Shown: positions 56,081 through 64,000 of the stretch, piece after piece
How positions within the stretch are numbered: the stretch's first letter is position 1
Layout: each line of letters starts with the position of its first letter
Origin: Pseudomonas arsenicoxydans
GTDB taxonomy: Bacteria > Pseudomonadota > Gammaproteobacteria > Pseudomonadales > Pseudomonadaceae
DNA: 64,000 nucleotides
Reading direction: 5' to 3'
Assembly: GCF_900103875.1 (NCBI RefSeq)
Contig: NZ_LT629705.1
Span: forward strand, 4,039,001-4,103,000
Position numbers and translations under genes: made by a program
The notes under the pieces: model-generated
The model's input: the letters and a program-made list of their open reading frames with translations, nothing else
What the model was told of the DNA's origin: nothing
Database searches by the model: none

Positions 56081-57202
56081 ATGGCACGTTTGCTCGATTC
56101 CACTCCCAAACTCGACGGTTTCCGCCTGCCCGGCGAATTCGAAACCAAGTCCGGCTGCTGGCTCGGCTGGCCGGAGCGCACCGACGTCTGGCGCAACGGC
56201 GCCAAGCCCGCGCAGAAAGTCTGGGTGCAGATTGTCAGCGCCATTGCCCAAAGCGAACCGGTGACGGTGTGTGCTTCTGCCACCCAGTTCGCCACCGCCC
56301 GCCGTCAGTTGCCGCCTCAGGTGCGTGTGGTGGAAATGACCTGCAACGACACCTGGTTTCGCGACAGCGGCCCGTGCTTTGTGGTTAACGACGACAGTGG
56401 CGAAGTGCGCGGCGTCGACTTTGAGTTCAACGCTTACGGTGGCCTCGACGGTGGCTTGTATTACCCGTGGGACAAGGACGACCAGATTGCCAGTAAAATC
56501 CTTGAAATCGAACGCTTCGACCGTTATCGCGCGCCGCTGATTGCCGAACTGGGCGGCATCCAGAGCGACGGCCAGGGCAGCGTCCTGACCACCGAACAAT
56601 GCCTGCTCAACCGCAATCGCAACCAGCATTTGGGCAAGGACGAAGTCACCCGTCGCCTGACCGATTACCTCGGTGCCGAACAAATCATCTGGCTGCCGCG
56701 CGGTTGCAAGTTCGATGAAACCGATGGCCACGTCGACGACCTTGCGTGTTTCGTGCGTCCCGGCGAAGTCGTGCTGCAATGGACCGACAATCGCGATGAC
56801 CCGCAGTGGGAAATCTATCAGGAGGCCTACGACATCCTGCGCAGCACCCGCGACAGCCGTGGCCGCGAGTTGATTGTGCACAAGCTGCCGCAGCCGGACG
56901 TGCTGGAATGGACCGCCGAAGAAGCCGAAGGCCTCGATCAGCAGGACAGCACCCACACCCGTCAGGCGGGCACCAAAATCTGCGCGTCGTACATCAACTA
57001 CTACGCCGGCAACACCTCGATCGTGGTGCCGTTGTTTGGTGATCGCAACGATCAGGCGGCCCAGGCGACCCTCGCCGAACTGTTCCCGCAGCACAAGATC
57101 GTCGGCATCGAAAACTCCCGGGAGATCCTCCTCGGTGGCGGCAATGTCGCCTGCATCACCATGCCGCAATACGCGGCGCCTGCCCGCAGCAAAGGAGTGT
57201 GA
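56081..57202 (+). CDS. aguA: Agmatine deiminase
   Basis: A 373-residue guanidine-group-modifying enzyme, converting agmatine to N-carbamoylputrescine in arginine-decarboxylase polyamine metabolism. The penten fold shows the GCWLGWPER N-terminal motif, DTWFRDSGPCFVVND, KFDETDGHVDDLACF (His/Asp of the active site) and nucleophile Cys358 in GGGNVACITMPQ. The start has GATGAGG 8 nt upstream. No N-carbamoylputrescine amidase gene (aguB) is next to it; a binding protein gene follows 2 nt later. Confidence 0.94.
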   Translation: MARLLDSTPKLDGFRLPGEFETKSGCWLGWPERTDVWRNGAKPAQKVWVQIVSAIAQSEPVTVCASATQFATARRQLPPQVRVVEMTCNDTWFRDSGPCFVVNDDSGEVRGVDFEFNAYGGLDGGLYYPWDKDDQIASKILEIERFDRYRAPLIAELGGIQSDGQGSVLTTEQCLLNRNRNQHLGKDEVTRRLTDYLGAEQIIWLPRGCKFDETDGHVDDLACFVRPGEVVLQWTDNRDDPQWEIYQEAYDILRSTRDSRGRELIVHKLPQPDVLEWTAEEAEGLDQQDSTHTRQAGTKICASYINYYAGNTSIVVPLFGDRNDQAAQATLAELFPQHKIVGIENSREILLGGGNVACITMPQYAAPARSKGV

Positions 57203-57204
57203 AC

Positions 57205-58302
57205 ATGGGCCTGCACAAACTGACTCAAGCTTTATTGCTGGTGCTTGCACCCTTGTGTGTGCAGGCCGCCGACACCACCAAACCGGTGGTGAACCTGTAC
57301 ATCTGGGGCGAGTACCTGGCCCCGGATACGCTGAAGGATTTCGAGAAAAAAACCGGCATCCATGTGGTGGCCGATCACTTTGATTCGCTGGAAACCGTCG
57401 AGACCAAATTGCTGACCGGTCGCAGCGGCTATGACCTGGTGCTGACGGCGGGGCAGCACTTGTCCCGGGCGATCCAGAGCGGGGCGATTCAGACGTTGAA
57501 CCACCAACAACTGCCGCACTTTGCCGGTGTCGGCGAAGAGTTTCGCCAGCACATGGCGGTGTTCGATCCAGGCAATCGGTACGCCGGGATTTATGCTTGG
57601 GGCACCACCGGAGTGGGTTATCAGGAAGAGGCGATCAAGCAGCGTTTGCCCGATGCGCCACGGGACAGTTGGGCGATGCTGTTCGACCCGGCCGTGGTGT
57701 CCAAGTTTGCCGATTGTGGGGTCAGCCTGCTCAACGATCCCAACGAGGTATTTGCCGCGGTCATGAAGTACATGGGCCTGGACATCAACCGCCAGAACCT
57801 CGATGACCTGAAACTGGCCGAGCAGCAACTGGCGAAGATCCGGCCGTACATCCGTTACTTCGACAACGACCTGAACATCAGCGACCTGGCCAACGGCAAC
57901 ACCTGCGTGGCGATGTCGTGGAACGGCAACGTGGGCATCGCCGCCACACAGGCCGAGGCTGCGCACAAGCCATTCAAGCTCAGTTACCGGATACCGAAGG
58001 AGGGCACGTTGATCTGGTTCGACGCCATGGTCATTCCCAAGGATGCGCCGCACCCTGAGGCCGGGCTGGCGTTGATGGACTACCTGATGACACCGGAGGT
58101 GATTGCACCGATCACCGACACCATCCACTACGCCAATGCGATTACCGCGGCGGACGGGTTGATTGACCCGGTGATTCGCAATGATCCGGGGACCTACCCG
58201 TCGGCGCAGGTGAGGGCTTCGTTGTATAGCAAGAATGACAATGACAAGGCGTTCAACCGGGCGCTGATTCGGGCGTTCAGTCGATTGAAATCGGGGTTGT
58301 GA
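57205..58302 (+). CDS. Polyamine-type ABC transporter substrate-binding protein
   Basis: A 365-residue periplasmic protein of the PotD/PotF/SpuD group. Signal peptide KLTQALLLVLAPLCVQAADT, then VNLYIWGEYLAPDTLKDFEKKTGIHVV and WGTTGVGYQEEAIKQRLP. Aromatic residues such as the early Trp of YIWGEY are those used to bind polyamines. It has AAAGGAG 7 nt before the ATG. The absence of permease and ATPase genes means it depends on a transporter elsewhere. Next to aguA it likely binds agmatine or putrescine. Confidence 0.88.
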   Translation: MGLHKLTQALLLVLAPLCVQAADTTKPVVNLYIWGEYLAPDTLKDFEKKTGIHVVADHFDSLETVETKLLTGRSGYDLVLTAGQHLSRAIQSGAIQTLNHQQLPHFAGVGEEFRQHMAVFDPGNRYAGIYAWGTTGVGYQEEAIKQRLPDAPRDSWAMLFDPAVVSKFADCGVSLLNDPNEVFAAVMKYMGLDINRQNLDDLKLAEQQLAKIRPYIRYFDNDLNISDLANGNTCVAMSWNGNVGIAATQAEAAHKPFKLSYRIPKEGTLIWFDAMVIPKDAPHPEAGLALMDYLMTPEVIAPITDTIHYANAITAADGLIDPVIRNDPGTYPSAQVRASLYSKNDNDKAFNRALIRAFSRLKSGL

Positions 58303-58336
58303 TTGGCCCTGAGAGATGGGGTGTATGTACGGTCGC

Positions 58337-58364
58337 CATCGCGGGCAAGCCCGCTCCCACAGGG
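58337..58364. repeat. Single REP element
   Basis: CATCGCGGGCAAGCCCGCTC and CCACAGG; a single arm without the matching inverse. Between the binding protein gene and alkA. Confidence 0.8.
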
Positions 58365-58395
58365 GAATTGTTGTGGGCGCGAGCTGGTTCCGGGT

Positions 58396-59013
58396 CTACT
58401 TGCCAGTCATCCGCCACAAATACCAGGACGCCACCGTCCGATACGGGCTCCACGGCAAGCCAATCTCGACCATCTGCTTGCGCGTCGGCTGCACCTCCAG
58501 CCCCTTCAAGCGCCGATACCCCTCGCGTACCCCGAAGTCATCGGCCGGCAAGATGTCCGGCCGCTCCAGGCTGTAGATCAGCAGCATCTCGACGGTCCAG
58601 CGGCCAACTCCACGCAAGGTGATCAGTCGCTCGATCAGCGCTTCATCCTCCATGGCCAGTGCCGTTGCGTAATCCGGCACCACGCCGTCGAGGGTCGCCT
58701 GCGCTATTCCTTGAATGGTCGCGATCTTGCCCGCGGAAAAACCACAGCTGCGCATCTGGTCAAAGTCGGTGGCGATAATCTGTTCCGGCCTCGGAAACGC
58801 CACCGACGGAAACAACGCCAGCAGCCGTCCGACAATCGCATCACCGGCCTTGGCGTGCAGTTGTTGATAGGCAATCGCCCGCACCAGCGATTCATAAGGA
58901 TCGCGAGCCGGGTGCGGTTGATGCAGGCACGGGCCGATGGACGCGATATGGCGCCGCCAGTCGTCATCGATGGACGCCAGGAATTGCGTCGCGTCCTGAT
59001 AGGGATCGGGCAT
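58396..59013 (-). CDS. HhH-GPD DNA-3-methyladenine glycosylase
   Basis: A 205-residue base-excision glycosylase. It has the helix-hairpin-helix LITLRGVGRWTVEMLLIYSL and the catalytic Asp in ILPADDFGVREGY. It is the short AlkA/MAG form lacking the N-terminal domain of E. coli AlkA. It removes alkylated purines. It follows a PEP mutase-family gene and ada on the same strand, so it probably belongs to an adaptive-response operon. Confidence 0.9.
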   Translation of the reverse strand: MPDPYQDATQFLASIDDDWRRHIASIGPCLHQPHPARDPYESLVRAIAYQQLHAKAGDAIVGRLLALFPSVAFPRPEQIIATDFDQMRSCGFSAGKIATIQGIAQATLDGVVPDYATALAMEDEALIERLITLRGVGRWTVEMLLIYSLERPDILPADDFGVREGYRRLKGLEVQPTRKQMVEIGLPWSPYRTVASWYLWRMTGK

Positions 59014-59018
59014 ATCGA

Positions 59019-59822
59019 TCAGGCTTTTCCCGCAGGTTTTAGCAGGGCGTTCACTTCGCCATAAGTGAAGGCCTTGAGGTGACTGCTGTCGAGTTTGCCG
59101 GTCTCCAGAAAGCCCTTGGCCAAGGAGGCCATTGCCCCATAGAGAAACTCGGCGATGCCCGAACCGGCACTCAGGCGGCGCACGCCGAGCGCTTTGAGTT
59201 CATCGAGCGACGGCAGCCCCGGGAGCCCGAGCACGTTCACCGGCAACGAGGTGCCTTGGCACAACGCAGCGATCTCGTATTCGGCCGTCACGCCCGCGGC
59301 GAACAACCCGTCAGCGCCCGCCGCCTGATACAACGCGGCGCGTCTGAGGGTTTCGGCGACGCGGTCTTCAGCAGGCACCAGGCCTTTGAGGTAAACATCG
59401 GTGCGGGCATTGATGAACAGCTTCACCTGGCGGCGTTCGGCAACCTGGCGGGCGATTTCGATCTTGCGTACCAGCAACTCGGGCGGCGAAGCGCCGTCCT
59501 CGATATTGATTCCGACTGCGCCAGCCGCGATCACCGCATCAATGACCTCGGCAACCCGCGCCAGGTCGTCGGAATAACCTGCCTCGATGTCCACGGTCAA
59601 CGGCACCGAAATCACCCGGGCGATGGACTCGACGGTCGATATCAGGCGTTCGAGGGGCAGGGCATTGCCGTCCGGGTAGCCATGCGCCCACGCCACCGCC
59701 GCGCTGCTGGTGGCCACCGCCTTGCAGCCCAGTTGCTCGACAATGCGCGCCCCGGTGGCATCGGCGACGTTGGTCAGGATCAACAAGCCGTCGTGGTGCA
59801 GTTGATGAAATTGGCTGTCCAT
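59019..59822 (-). CDS. PEP mutase / isocitrate lyase superfamily protein
   Basis: A 267-residue TIM-barrel of the PEP mutase/ICL family. The metal region VDIEAGYSDDLARVAEV and GINIEDGASPPELL are present. The KKCGH motif of isocitrate lyase is absent, so it is not AceA. It may be an oxaloacetate or C-P-type lyase, but the substrate is unknown. The ATG at 59822 has GGAAGGA upstream; the gene lies between ada and alkA with 5-nt and 40-nt relations, an unexpected member of an alkylation-repair operon. Confidence 0.85.
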   Translation of the reverse strand: MDSQFHQLHHDGLLILTNVADATGARIVEQLGCKAVATSSAAVAWAHGYPDGNALPLERLISTVESIARVISVPLTVDIEAGYSDDLARVAEVIDAVIAAGAVGINIEDGASPPELLVRKIEIARQVAERRQVKLFINARTDVYLKGLVPAEDRVAETLRRAALYQAAGADGLFAAGVTAEYEIAALCQGTSLPVNVLGLPGLPSLDELKALGVRRLSAGSGIAEFLYGAMASLAKGFLETGKLDSSHLKAFTYGEVNALLKPAGKA

Positions 59823-59862
59823 CGTGTGTCCTTCCTTAAGACGTTTGGTGAAAAACAGGGGA

Positions 59863-60945
59863 TCAGAATGCAAGTTGTTCGGTCAGCTGCACGGCGGCTT
59901 TTTCCAGCCGGAGCAAAAACGCCTTGCGCGGTTGTCCTCCACCATAGCCCGTCAGCGAGCCGTCTGCACCGATCACCCGGTGGCAGGGCAGCACAATCGA
60001 AAGGCGGTTATGCCCGTTGGCCAGGCCCACCGCGCGGCTGGCGCCGGGCTTGCCCAGTTTTGCGGCAATGGCGCCGTAGGTGCTGGTCCGGCCGTAGGGT
60101 ATCTTCGCCAATTCAGCCCACACCTGACGGGCGAATTCGCTGCCGGGCAAGTGCAGGGCAACGGTGAATTCGGTGAGTTTGCCGGCGAAATACTGCGCAA
60201 GCTCGGCTTCAATCTGCTGCAAATGTGCGTTGTGGCCGGGCGCTACGGCATAGCCATAACGGGTTTGCAGCTCTTCGACTTCTCTGGTCAGCGCCGGTCG
60301 ATCGAGAAACTCCAGCAGCACCAGGCCGCGACGCTCAGCCATGGCGATCATCGGCCCCAGCGGCGTGGTCAGTCGGGTAAACAGCAATGGCTCGCTGTTG
60401 GCCGCACGGCCCGGGGTGATGTGAAAGGATTTTTGAAACGCATCGCGAAAACCGCTGAGGGATTCATAGCCCGAGTCGAACGCCGCGTTATCGATGGAAT
60501 TCCCCTGTTTGATGCCGCCCAGCGCCATGCCCAGGCGTCGGGTGCGCAGCCAGGCGTGGAAGGTCATGCCGAAATGCTGTTTGAACCAACGGCGCAGTTT
60601 CAGCGGCTCGATGCCTTGCGCCATGAGTTGGGCGTCGGTCCAGCGCAGGTCGGGATCGGCATCCACGGTCTTGAGCAACGCCTGCACCCAATCCGGCGCA
60701 ATGGCGGCGGCATCGAGGGGCTTGCAGCGCAGACAGGCGCGATAACCTGCCGACATGCACTCATCGGCATGGGCGAAAAACTCGACGTTCTCCGGCTTGG
60801 GTTTGCGCGCCGTGCAACTGGGGCGGCAGAAGATTCCGGTGGTCTTGACCGCAGTGAAGAACACCCCCTCGTAGGCGGTGTCCCGTTCGAGCATGGCGCG
60901 GACCATCTCGGCGTGGGGCGGAAGCAAAGCGTTCTGTAGGTTCAT
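59863..60945 (-). CDS. ada: Ada: bifunctional methyltransferase and regulator
   Basis: A 360-residue Ada. The N-terminal zinc domain keeps the Cys set GIFCRPSCTARKPK and RACLRCKP (methylphosphotriester acceptor). An AraC-type HTH (LKLRRWFKQHFGMTFHAWLR) is in the middle, and the O6-methylguanine methyltransferase domain has PCHRVIGADG with the acceptor Cys. It repairs DNA and activates the adaptive response when methylated. The start MNLQNALLPP was chosen; an upstream ATG adds 12 residues. Its 3' end overlaps the ribosome-binding region of the PEP mutase-family gene. Confidence 0.95.
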   Translation of the reverse strand: MNLQNALLPPHAEMVRAMLERDTAYEGVFFTAVKTTGIFCRPSCTARKPKPENVEFFAHADECMSAGYRACLRCKPLDAAAIAPDWVQALLKTVDADPDLRWTDAQLMAQGIEPLKLRRWFKQHFGMTFHAWLRTRRLGMALGGIKQGNSIDNAAFDSGYESLSGFRDAFQKSFHITPGRAANSEPLLFTRLTTPLGPMIAMAERRGLVLLEFLDRPALTREVEELQTRYGYAVAPGHNAHLQQIEAELAQYFAGKLTEFTVALHLPGSEFARQVWAELAKIPYGRTSTYGAIAAKLGKPGASRAVGLANGHNRLSIVLPCHRVIGADGSLTGYGGGQPRKAFLLRLEKAAVQLTEQLAF

Positions 60946-61009
60946 GGGCTGAGCATAAAACGCGTTGGCCGACGCCTCCACCGGAAAATCGACAGAGAAT
61001 TATGCCGCC

Positions 61010-61702
61010 TCAGATCGAGCGTTGATTGACCCGTTTCGACAGCTCTTCAGCGCTCTCTTTGCGCTCCGAATAACGATCGACCAGAAACTCCTCACGACCC
61101 CGCACCAGTAATGTGAACTTCATCAGTTCTTCCATCACATCCACCACCCGGTCGTAGTACGCAGAAGGCTTCATCCGGCCCGCGTCATCGAATTCCATGA
61201 AGGCCTTGGGCACCGATGACTGGTTGGGGATGGTCAGCATCCGCATCCAGCGGCCCAGCACGCGCAGTTGATTGACAGTGTTGAATGACTGGGAGCCGCC
61301 ACAGACCTGCATCACCGCGAGGGTTTTACCCTGGGTGGGGCGGACCGCACCCATCGTCAGCGGGATCCAGTCGATTTGCGCCTTGAACACCGCCGACATC
61401 GAACCGTGGCGTTCCGGTGAGCACCAGACCTGTCCTTCGGACCAGAGCACCAGCTCGCGCAGTTGCTGGACCTTCGGGTGGTCGCTGGACGCATCGTCGG
61501 GCAGGGGAAGGCCGCTAGGGTCGAAGATCACCGTTTCGGCCCCCAGCAAACGCAGGATCCGCGCGGCTTCCTCGGTCAGCAGGCGGCTGAAGGAGCGTTC
61601 GCGAGTCGAGCCGTACAGCAGCAGGATGCGCGGTTTGTGGGCGCTTTGATCTGAAAGTGTCAGCAGTTCCAGATCCAGATTGGGCAGGTCGTCGTTCATC
61701 AC
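61010..61702 (-). CDS. arsH: ArsH NADPH-dependent FMN oxidoreductase
   Basis: A 230-residue flavodoxin-like ArsH. It shows [20 protein letters not shown] (FMN phosphate loop), [21 protein letters not shown] and [23 protein letters not shown]. ArsH oxidises trivalent organoarsenicals and protects against methylarsenite. Its ATG overlaps the arsC stop by 4 nt, so it is the second gene of an arsC-arsH transcript without arsR or arsB, which are at 4.2-5.8 kb. Confidence 0.94.
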   Translation of the reverse strand: MMNDDLPNLDLELLTLSDQSAHKPRILLLYGSTRERSFSRLLTEEAARILRLLGAETVIFDPSGLPLPDDASSDHPKVQQLRELVLWSEGQVWCSPERHGSMSAVFKAQIDWIPLTMGAVRPTQGKTLAVMQVCGGSQSFNTVNQLRVLGRWMRMLTIPNQSSVPKAFMEFDDAGRMKPSAYYDRVVDVMEELMKFTLLVRGREEFLVDRYSERKESAEELSKRVNQRSI

Positions 61703-62184
61703 AGGGTTCCAATGCGGTCCAGTTCGACCTTCAGTTCTGCGTGCGAAAGGGAGTTCAGGTCCAATGCGAAGAAGGCCGCAAAGCGTCGTTTGATTGTTTC
61801 GACGGTGTGGTCAAAAGCGGCCTGGATCGCTTGCTCGGTGCCATGCACCTCCGATGGATCGGCCAGCCCCCAATGGCTTTTGAGCGCCGGCCCGAAGTAG
61901 ACCGGGCAGGTTTCCCCGGCGGCCTTGTCGCAAACAGTGATGACGATATCGGGCGGTGAATCGGCGAACACCGAGGAGTCTTTGCTATAGAGGCCGTCGG
62001 TCGAGATACCGAGGGTGTGCAGGGTTTGCACGGCTTGAGGGTTGAGCCGGCCACTGGGAAAGCTGCCGGAACTCACTGCCGTAAAACCCACGGGGGCCAA
62101 ATGATTGAACAGTGCTTCGCTCAACACGCTGCGGCAGCTGTTGGCGGTGCACATGAAAAGAACCTTGGTGGGGCGTAAGTTCAT
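61699..62184 (-). CDS. arsC: Arsenate reductase, LMW-phosphatase type
   Basis: A 161-residue ArsC of the low-molecular-weight tyrosine-phosphatase fold. The CX5R motif MCTANSCRS has nucleophile Cys12, and Cys85 (ITVCDKAAG) and Cys93 (ETCPVYFG) match the redox relay of the thioredoxin-coupled class. It reduces arsenate to arsenite for ArsB export. An ArsR-like operator lies 11 nt from the ATG; if the overlapping TATATT is the -10, the mRNA would have a leader of only a few nucleotides. Confidence 0.94.
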   Translation of the reverse strand: MNLRPTKVLFMCTANSCRSVLSEALFNHLAPVGFTAVSSGSFPSGRLNPQAVQTLHTLGISTDGLYSKDSSVFADSPPDIVITVCDKAAGETCPVYFGPALKSHWGLADPSEVHGTEQAIQAAFDHTVETIKRRFAAFFALDLNSLSHAELKVELDRIGTL

Positions 62185-62195
62185 TGCGGCGGCTC

Positions 62196-62217
62196 AAATA
62201 TATGGATATTCGAATAT
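62196..62217 (-). promoter_or_regulatory. Candidate ArsR operator upstream of arsC
   Basis: Read towards arsC: ATATTCGAATATCCATATAT, then TT. It contains the perfect palindrome ATATTCGAATAT (62206-62217). It matches the arsR operator at 4131-4152 in 19 of 22 positions and has the same orientation relative to its gene. TATATT at 62202-62197 is a -10 candidate in both. Confidence 0.72.
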
Positions 62218-62257
62218 ACGTATGCTCGCCGAAAATGCCAATCCACTTTTTCCACCT

Positions 62258-63298
62258 TTAATGTTTGTGCCGGTGATGGATGTCCGGAAAGTGTGGATGG
62301 CTGTGGCGGATCGGCGTGTGCTGATGTTCATGACTGTGCGGCTCGACACCGTCCCACTGGAACGCATGCTCATGTTGATGATGTTCGTCATGAACGTGTC
62401 GGTGACTATGAAGGAGTGCGACATGCTGATGTTCATGGGCATGACGTTCCTTGAGGTGTATCCAGACGCCCAGCCCCATCAGCAGTGACGCCCCCCAGAA
62501 CGTCATGCTGACCGGCTCACCGAACAGCACAATGGCAATCGCCGCCCCAAGGAACGGCGCCGTCGAGAAGTAAGCCCCCGTGCGTGCGGTGCCTAGCCCG
62601 CGCAGCGCCAGGATAAACAGCACCAGACTGATCCCGTAGCCGAGGAAGCCGACGATCAGCGTCGGCCCGAGTACCGAGATGTGCGGCAGTTTTGCGCCCA
62701 GCGCCAATGCAAGAGCGCAGTTCACCAGCCCGGCGGTCAGCCCCTTGATGCCCGCGATGAACACGGCGTCGGAGGCCGACACTTTGCGCGTCAGGTTGTT
62801 ATCGATGGCCCAGCAGACGCACGCCAGCGCCACGGCCAGCGGTCCGAGCCAGCTCTGCGATTGCGCCGAAGCCTGCGGCCAGGCCAGCAATAATCCGCCG
62901 GCAACAATGGCGAGCATTCCGGCAACGATCCGGCGGTCGGCATTTTCCTTGAACACCACCCACGCCAGCACGGCAGTCAGCACCGATTCGAGGTTGAGCA
63001 TCAACGAGGCGGTGGAGCCGGAAGTCAGGGTCAAGCCGAACATCAGCGCGACTGGCCCAAGCACGCCACCAAACGCTATCGCACCGAGCAGCCAGGGCCA
63101 TTCGGACGCTTTGAGGCCGCTGGGCTGCCAGCCCCGGTCGCGGATCAGCCTGAGGAGTGTCAGGCCCAATCCGCTGCCCAGGTACAACAGCCCGGCCAGC
63201 AAGATGGGCGAGAGGTTCAGGCCCAACACCTTGGCCAAGGGCGTGCTCGCTCCAAACAGCGCAGCGGCGCCCAAGGCATAAACAACATTCAGGTTCAT
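62258..63298 (-). CDS. EamA/DMT family transporter with histidine-rich tail
   Basis: A 346-residue inner-membrane protein with ten predicted helices in two EamA repeats (about 1-140 and 150-280: GAAALFGASTPLAKVLG; ALACVCWAIDNNLTRKV). The C-terminal ~66 residues after HLKER are very His-rich (24 His; patterns such as HAHEHQH and HSHEHQH), a cytoplasmic or exposed metal-binding tail. DMT exporters often move amino acids or metabolites; the tail suggests a metal link. The gene ends 74 bp before arsC on the same strand. Confidence 0.85.
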   Translation of the reverse strand: MNLNVVYALGAAALFGASTPLAKVLGLNLSPILLAGLLYLGSGLGLTLLRLIRDRGWQPSGLKASEWPWLLGAIAFGGVLGPVALMFGLTLTSGSTASLMLNLESVLTAVLAWVVFKENADRRIVAGMLAIVAGGLLLAWPQASAQSQSWLGPLAVALACVCWAIDNNLTRKVSASDAVFIAGIKGLTAGLVNCALALALGAKLPHISVLGPTLIVGFLGYGISLVLFILALRGLGTARTGAYFSTAPFLGAAIAIVLFGEPVSMTFWGASLLMGLGVWIHLKERHAHEHQHVALLHSHRHVHDEHHQHEHAFQWDGVEPHSHEHQHTPIRHSHPHFPDIHHRHKH

Positions 63299-63372
63299 TC
63301 GAGGCTCGGCAATTATCGATGCGGGATGCCTCGCAGTGTGAACCCGTGTCGAATCCCGTCAATCCCCTGTGC

Positions 63373-63993
63373 TCAGGCGCGGCGCGCCATCAACAGCACC
63401 GACGCCGCTGCCGACAACAACCCCGCGCAGCAACGGTTGAATATTCGTTTGCCCCGAGGCTCGGCAAACCAGCGACGCATGTGCAGGCCCATGTAGGCGT
63501 AGGCGCTGATGGCGATCCATTCCAGCATCAGAAACAACGCGCCGAGCAGCGCAAATTGCGGCGTCACTGTGTGAGTCGGGTCGACGAACTGGGGCAGGAA
63601 CGCGGTGAAGATGAAGATGGCCTTGGGGTTGCCGGCCGCCACCAGAAACTCTTGTCGTGCCAGCGCCATGATGCCGACAGGCGTTCCCGTCACTACGTGT
63701 TCGGCGCCGGGGTCGGCTCGCCACAATTGCCAGGCGAGGTAAAACAAATACGCCGCACCGACAATCTTGATGCCGTAGAACAACAGTTCAGACGTTTGCA
63801 GCACCACCGCCAACCCGGCGGAGGCGAGGGCGATCATCCCGGCAAACGCCAGCAGCCGACCGATGCCAGCCACGCAGGCAATGCGGTAGCCGTAGCGGGT
63901 CGAGTTGCTGACCGACAGCAGATTATTCGGGCCCGGCGCCATGTTCAGCGCGAAGCAGGCGGGCAGAAACAGCGAGAGGGTGGCGAGGTCCAT
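63373..63993 (-). CDS. LysE/RhtB family amino-acid exporter
   Basis: A 206-residue exporter with about six helices. It has the family start FALNMAPGPNNLLSVSNSTRYGYR and the conserved GNPKAIFIFTAFLPQFVD near residue 120. Exports an amino acid or homoserine-type compound; substrate unknown. Complete: ATG at 63993, seven bases from the window edge; a fuller upstream context is not visible. Confidence 0.9.
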   Translation of the reverse strand: MDLATLSLFLPACFALNMAPGPNNLLSVSNSTRYGYRIACVAGIGRLLAFAGMIALASAGLAVVLQTSELLFYGIKIVGAAYLFYLAWQLWRADPGAEHVVTGTPVGIMALARQEFLVAAGNPKAIFIFTAFLPQFVDPTHTVTPQFALLGALFLMLEWIAISAYAYMGLHMRRWFAEPRGKRIFNRCCAGLLSAAASVLLMARRA

Positions 63994-64000
63994 GACAGGT

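Noticed and set aside
59019..59822. PEP mutase-family gene as isocitrate lyase aceA
   Set aside because: Too short and lacks KKCGH.

Overview
The window is a 64 kb stretch of chromosome from a Pseudomonas of the fluorescens type. Several things point there: GC-rich coding sequence, gene content typical of the genus (NAD-dependent glutamate dehydrogenase of the ~1,600-residue class, AcnB with a GTG start, MiaE, a MoxR-DUF58-Bat operon), and many REP/REPIN elements carrying the GTGGGAGCGGGCTTGCCCGCGA core. No rRNA, tRNA, CRISPR array, transposase or prophage gene was recognised. Assignments come from reading the proteins and sites by eye. No database search was run.

Layout. 0-3.3 kb: 3' end of an Orn/Lys/Arg decarboxylase, a GNAT acetyltransferase and a convergent LysR gene. 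3.5-5.9 kb: an FMN reductase, then arsR-arsB. 5.9-13.5 kb: housekeeping block with DUF1853, nadK, a metallophosphoesterase, a rhomboid protease, DUF1315 (YeaC-like), DUF2797 and pepN. 13.5-14.5 kb: gene-free, with two related repeat copies facing opposite ways. 14.5-18 kb: a YCF48-type beta-propeller protein and an MMPL/RND transporter. 18.1-26.7 kb: a sugar-acid catabolic locus (GntR regulator, IlvD/Edd-type dehydratase, MFS transporter, FAH-family dehydratase, semialdehyde dehydrogenase, exported lactonase). 26.9-28 kb: four very small, probably exported or membrane proteins. 28.1-33.6 kb: sbcD-sbcC-gst. 33.8-40.7 kb: moxR-DUF58-DUF4381-batA-batB-batD, every junction overlapping. 41.8-49.5 kb: gdhB and acnB, convergent. 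50-54.3 kb: DUF1289, a tandem universal stress protein, miaE and an RstAB-like two-component system. 54.4-58.3 kb: a GFA protein, a LysR regulator, agmatine deiminase and a polyamine-type binding protein. 58.4-61 kb: ada, a PEP mutase/ICL-family gene and alkA. 61-62.2 kb: arsC-arsH. 62.2-64 kb: an EamA transporter with a histidine-rich tail and a LysE exporter.

How the parts work together. The arsenic determinant is split: regulator and pump (arsRB) at 4.2-5.8 kb, reductase and ArsH (arsCH) at 61-62.2 kb. The two halves carry nearly the same 22-bp site in the same orientation upstream of the first gene (19/22 identical), so one ArsR probably controls both. The sugar-acid genes make an oxidative, non-phosphorylating route from an aldonate to a 2-keto acid. 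Its divergent promoters each overlap a related small palindrome, a reasonable target for the GntR regulator. The usp/miaE intergenic region has a perfect ANR/FNR box placed for class II activation of usp.

The most unusual non-coding signals are a 140-bp double dyad upstream of acnB, tandem hairpins upstream of gdhB, and the inverted repeat pair at 13.5-14.3 kb. Nothing in the window is clearly a new defence or biosynthetic system. The strongest leads are the split ars regulon and the structured acnB leader.
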